A stretch of DNA of 7,959 bases from assembly GCA_947302945.1 (NCBI GenBank), contig CAMYWZ010000045.1, forward strand, positions 1-7,959, read 5' to 3'. A program made the translations under genes and the position numbers. Of this stretch, positions 6,758 through 7,959 are shown piece after piece (within the stretch, counting starts at the first letter, position 1; each line of letters begins with the position of its first letter). Source of the stretch: an uncultured Bacillota bacterium. Its GTDB lineage: Bacteria; Bacillota; Clostridia; Peptostreptococcales; Anaerovoracaceae. The notes below the pieces were generated by a model. It worked only from the letters and a program-made list of their open reading frames with translations. It was not told where the DNA came from and did no database searches.

Positions 6758-7726
6758 TCAGCTAAGCAGACACCAGATGCAGAAAAACACGGCGGATACC
6801 AGTATCTGCGCGAGGTTGAACCTGGTCCTGACCTGCGCATTGGAGACGCCGAGGTTTTTTCTGAGGTGATCGTGTATCGGGGTCCTGAGGTCTTTCATGA
6901 AGTTCTTTGTCTTAAACACCCTGAGCACAGTGAGTTTGACGAGCCCCAGAAGGCCGTCGGCAAGAAGCACGATGCAGAGAGGTATAGCGAACAGAGCGTT
7001 CCCCATGCGAAGGAAGATGATGCCCAGGAACAGCCCCAGAGGCCTTGAACCTGCATCTCCCATGAGCACGCTGCTGGGCTCCGAGTTGAAGAACAGGTAG
7101 GCGAGCAGGACTGCTGCCATGACGGCGCACTGCGGGACCACTTCCGCGCCTTTATCGAGCAGAACGGCGCAGACGCACGCGGCGAGCATCGAGTTGATCG
7201 AAAGCTCCCCGCACAGACCGTCTATGCCGTCCGCGCAGTTAACTGCGTTGATCATGAGCCACAGGAAGAAAGCCGCGAGTATAACGTAGAGCACGGGATG
7301 TATCTGTATGAACGTGCTGCCGAAGTTAAGGCCGACAACGTCCGGTTCGTTCATCATTATCGTAACTGCGGTATATATGCAGATCACGAGGTCGAGTATG
7401 CCTTTTTTAAGCTCGCCCCACGGCGTCTTTGACCTGTCGTCAAGGTAGCCGGTGAGCATGCTGAAAAGGATGGCCAGACCGGTGGTCATAACTACATCGG
7501 TAAAGCCGCCGGCAAGTCCTCCGAAAGCCGCGAAGACGCACATCATCAGGATGCCTGCGCCTCTGATCTTCCCCTGCGAGACCTCGCCAGCCACGGCGAA
7601 CTCCTTGCCCTGGTCTTTGGGCAGCTTCTTTCCGGCGAACTTTATAAGTATGAAAGTGAGAGCAAATGCCGCAAAGCTTATAAGCAAAGTCCTTGCCGCC
7701 AGCGCTCCGGTATTACCAAGGTCCAT
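6758..7726 (-). CDS. mraY: MraY family phosphoglycosyl transferase (phospho-MurNAc-pentapeptide transferase type)
   Basis: The 322-residue protein has about ten membrane segments and the landmarks of the MraY/WecA superfamily, which moves a sugar phosphate from a UDP-sugar to undecaprenyl phosphate. It starts like MraY (LPKDQGKEFAVAGEVSQGK, 35-53, then IRGAGIL). Catalytic DD is at 96-97 (GYLDD), followed by NAVNCADGIDGL (160-171), MGDAGSRPLG (222-231) with the Mg-binding Asp224, and TPIHDHLRKNLG (282-293). The last block replaces the HHH of classical MraY with HDH. Peptidoglycan lipid I synthesis is the likeliest role, but no other division or cell-wall cluster gene is nearby, and a paralogue acting on another UDP-sugar is possible. 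The start is ATG at 7726, 6 nt after GGAGGT (7738-7733). A TTG at 7753 would add nine residues but overlaps the ribosome binding site region and lies almost at the predicted transcription start. Confidence 0.85.
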   Translation of the reverse strand: MDLGNTGALAARTLLISFAAFALTFILIKFAGKKLPKDQGKEFAVAGEVSQGKIRGAGILMMCVFAAFGGLAGGFTDVVMTTGLAILFSMLTGYLDDRSKTPWGELKKGILDLVICIYTAVTIMMNEPDVVGLNFGSTFIQIHPVLYVILAAFFLWLMINAVNCADGIDGLCGELSINSMLAACVCAVLLDKGAEVVPQCAVMAAVLLAYLFFNSEPSSVLMGDAGSRPLGLFLGIIFLRMGNALFAIPLCIVLLADGLLGLVKLTVLRVFKTKNFMKDLRTPIHDHLRKNLGVSNAQVRTRFNLAQILVSAVFFCIWCLLS

Positions 7727-7732
7727 AACTCC

Positions 7733-7738
7733 ACCTCC
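7733..7738 (-). promoter_or_regulatory. Ribosome binding site fixing the ATG start of the mraY-like gene
   Basis: GGAGGT lies 6 nt before the ATG at 7726-7724. It supports the 322-residue product over a 331-residue version from the TTG at 7753. Confidence 0.85.
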
Positions 7739-7756
7739 GAACACTCTTATCAATAT

Positions 7757-7785
7757 ATTATCTCATAATCCCCCCACCACTTCAA
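7757..7785 (-). promoter_or_regulatory. Sigma-A-type promoter of the five-gene leftward operon
   Basis: On the minus strand TTGAAG (7785-7780, 4/6) is followed by a 17-bp spacer and GATAAT (7762-7757, 5/6) preceded by TGA, an extended -10. The predicted transcription start is near 7750, leaving a leader of about 24 nt to the mraY-like ATG. The gaps between the five genes are 14, 8, -4 and 11 bp, with no other promoter seen, so this probably drives the whole operon to the terminator at 4169-4192. Confidence 0.65.
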
Positions 7786-7801
7786 CCCCCAACCCGCACC
7801 C

Positions 7802-7853
7802 CAGGGACGGTTCTCCCCGGTGCCGCACCATCAGGGACGGTTCTCTTGGTGCC
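7802..7853. repeat. Two near-identical short direct repeats with core CAGGGACGGTTCTC
   Basis: The 14-bp core CAGGGACGGTTCTC occurs at 7802-7815 and 7832-7845, exactly 30 bp apart, each followed within 2-3 bases by GGTGCC (7819-7824 and 7848-7853). The first copy runs into GGTGCCGCACC, an imperfect palindrome (7819-7829). From memory, GGGACGGTT-type units are dispersed in many clostridial and some other genomes, often near REP-associated (Y1) transposases; no transposase is visible here. The repeats lie about 50 bp upstream of the predicted operon start and outside its promoter. Confidence 0.75.
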
Positions 7854-7959
7854 AAACATTTTAGCTGAGAGAGCATGGCATTCCGAAGCACACCTCGCAA
7901 GCTGGTAAACAATCGATTCTTTCATCGCTTGGCTTGGCACGCGAAAGAACGCACCTCGT

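Noticed and set aside
7802..7853. CRISPR array
   Set aside because: There are only two copies with an 8-bp gap between units, too short for spacers, and no cas gene is nearby.
7452..7868. Plus-strand frame of 138 codons crossing the mraY-like start and the repeats
   Set aside because: It is antisense to mraY for most of its length, then runs through promoter and repeat DNA, with Pro- and Ser-rich shadow composition.

Overview
The window looks like chromosomal DNA from a moderately GC-rich member of the Clostridia (Firmicutes). Three things point there: strong AGGAGG-type ribosome binding sites, heavy use of ATA and AGG codons despite high GC, and protein families typical of that class (a stand-alone hydantoinase/oxoprolinase protein, a YcxB-like protein, an MraY variant with an HDH motif). 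Assignment below class level is not supported by what can be read here.

Left part (1-4161). A partial MFS-type transporter gene runs leftward off the window edge. It is divergent from a rightward group: azlC and azlD, the two subunits of a branched-chain amino acid exporter, overlapping by 11 bp, then after 58 bp a 675-residue hydantoinase/oxoprolinase-family protein. The 64-bp divergent region holds two promoters that physically overlap, and the transporter mRNA probably starts at or very near its ATG (leaderless). A strong hairpin at 4169-4189, with A/T tracts on both sides, closes this group and the convergent operon to its right.

Right part (4200-7726). Five tightly packed leftward genes follow one clear promoter (7757-7785): an MraY-family phosphoglycosyl transferase, a membrane-anchored protein with a bacterial EndoU-type ribonuclease domain, an unrecognised 148-residue protein 8 bp downstream, an alpha/beta hydrolase overlapping it by 4 bp, and a two-TM YcxB-like protein. 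The most interesting part is the EndoU gene with its short downstream partner. The order and spacing are those of a toxin and immunity gene, but inside what looks like a cell-envelope operon. The immunity role is inference only.

Right edge (7786-7959). Two near-identical copies, 30 bp apart, of a short repeat with core CAGGGACGGTTCTC lie upstream of the mraY-like promoter, followed by about 100 bp with no gene that can be assigned confidently.
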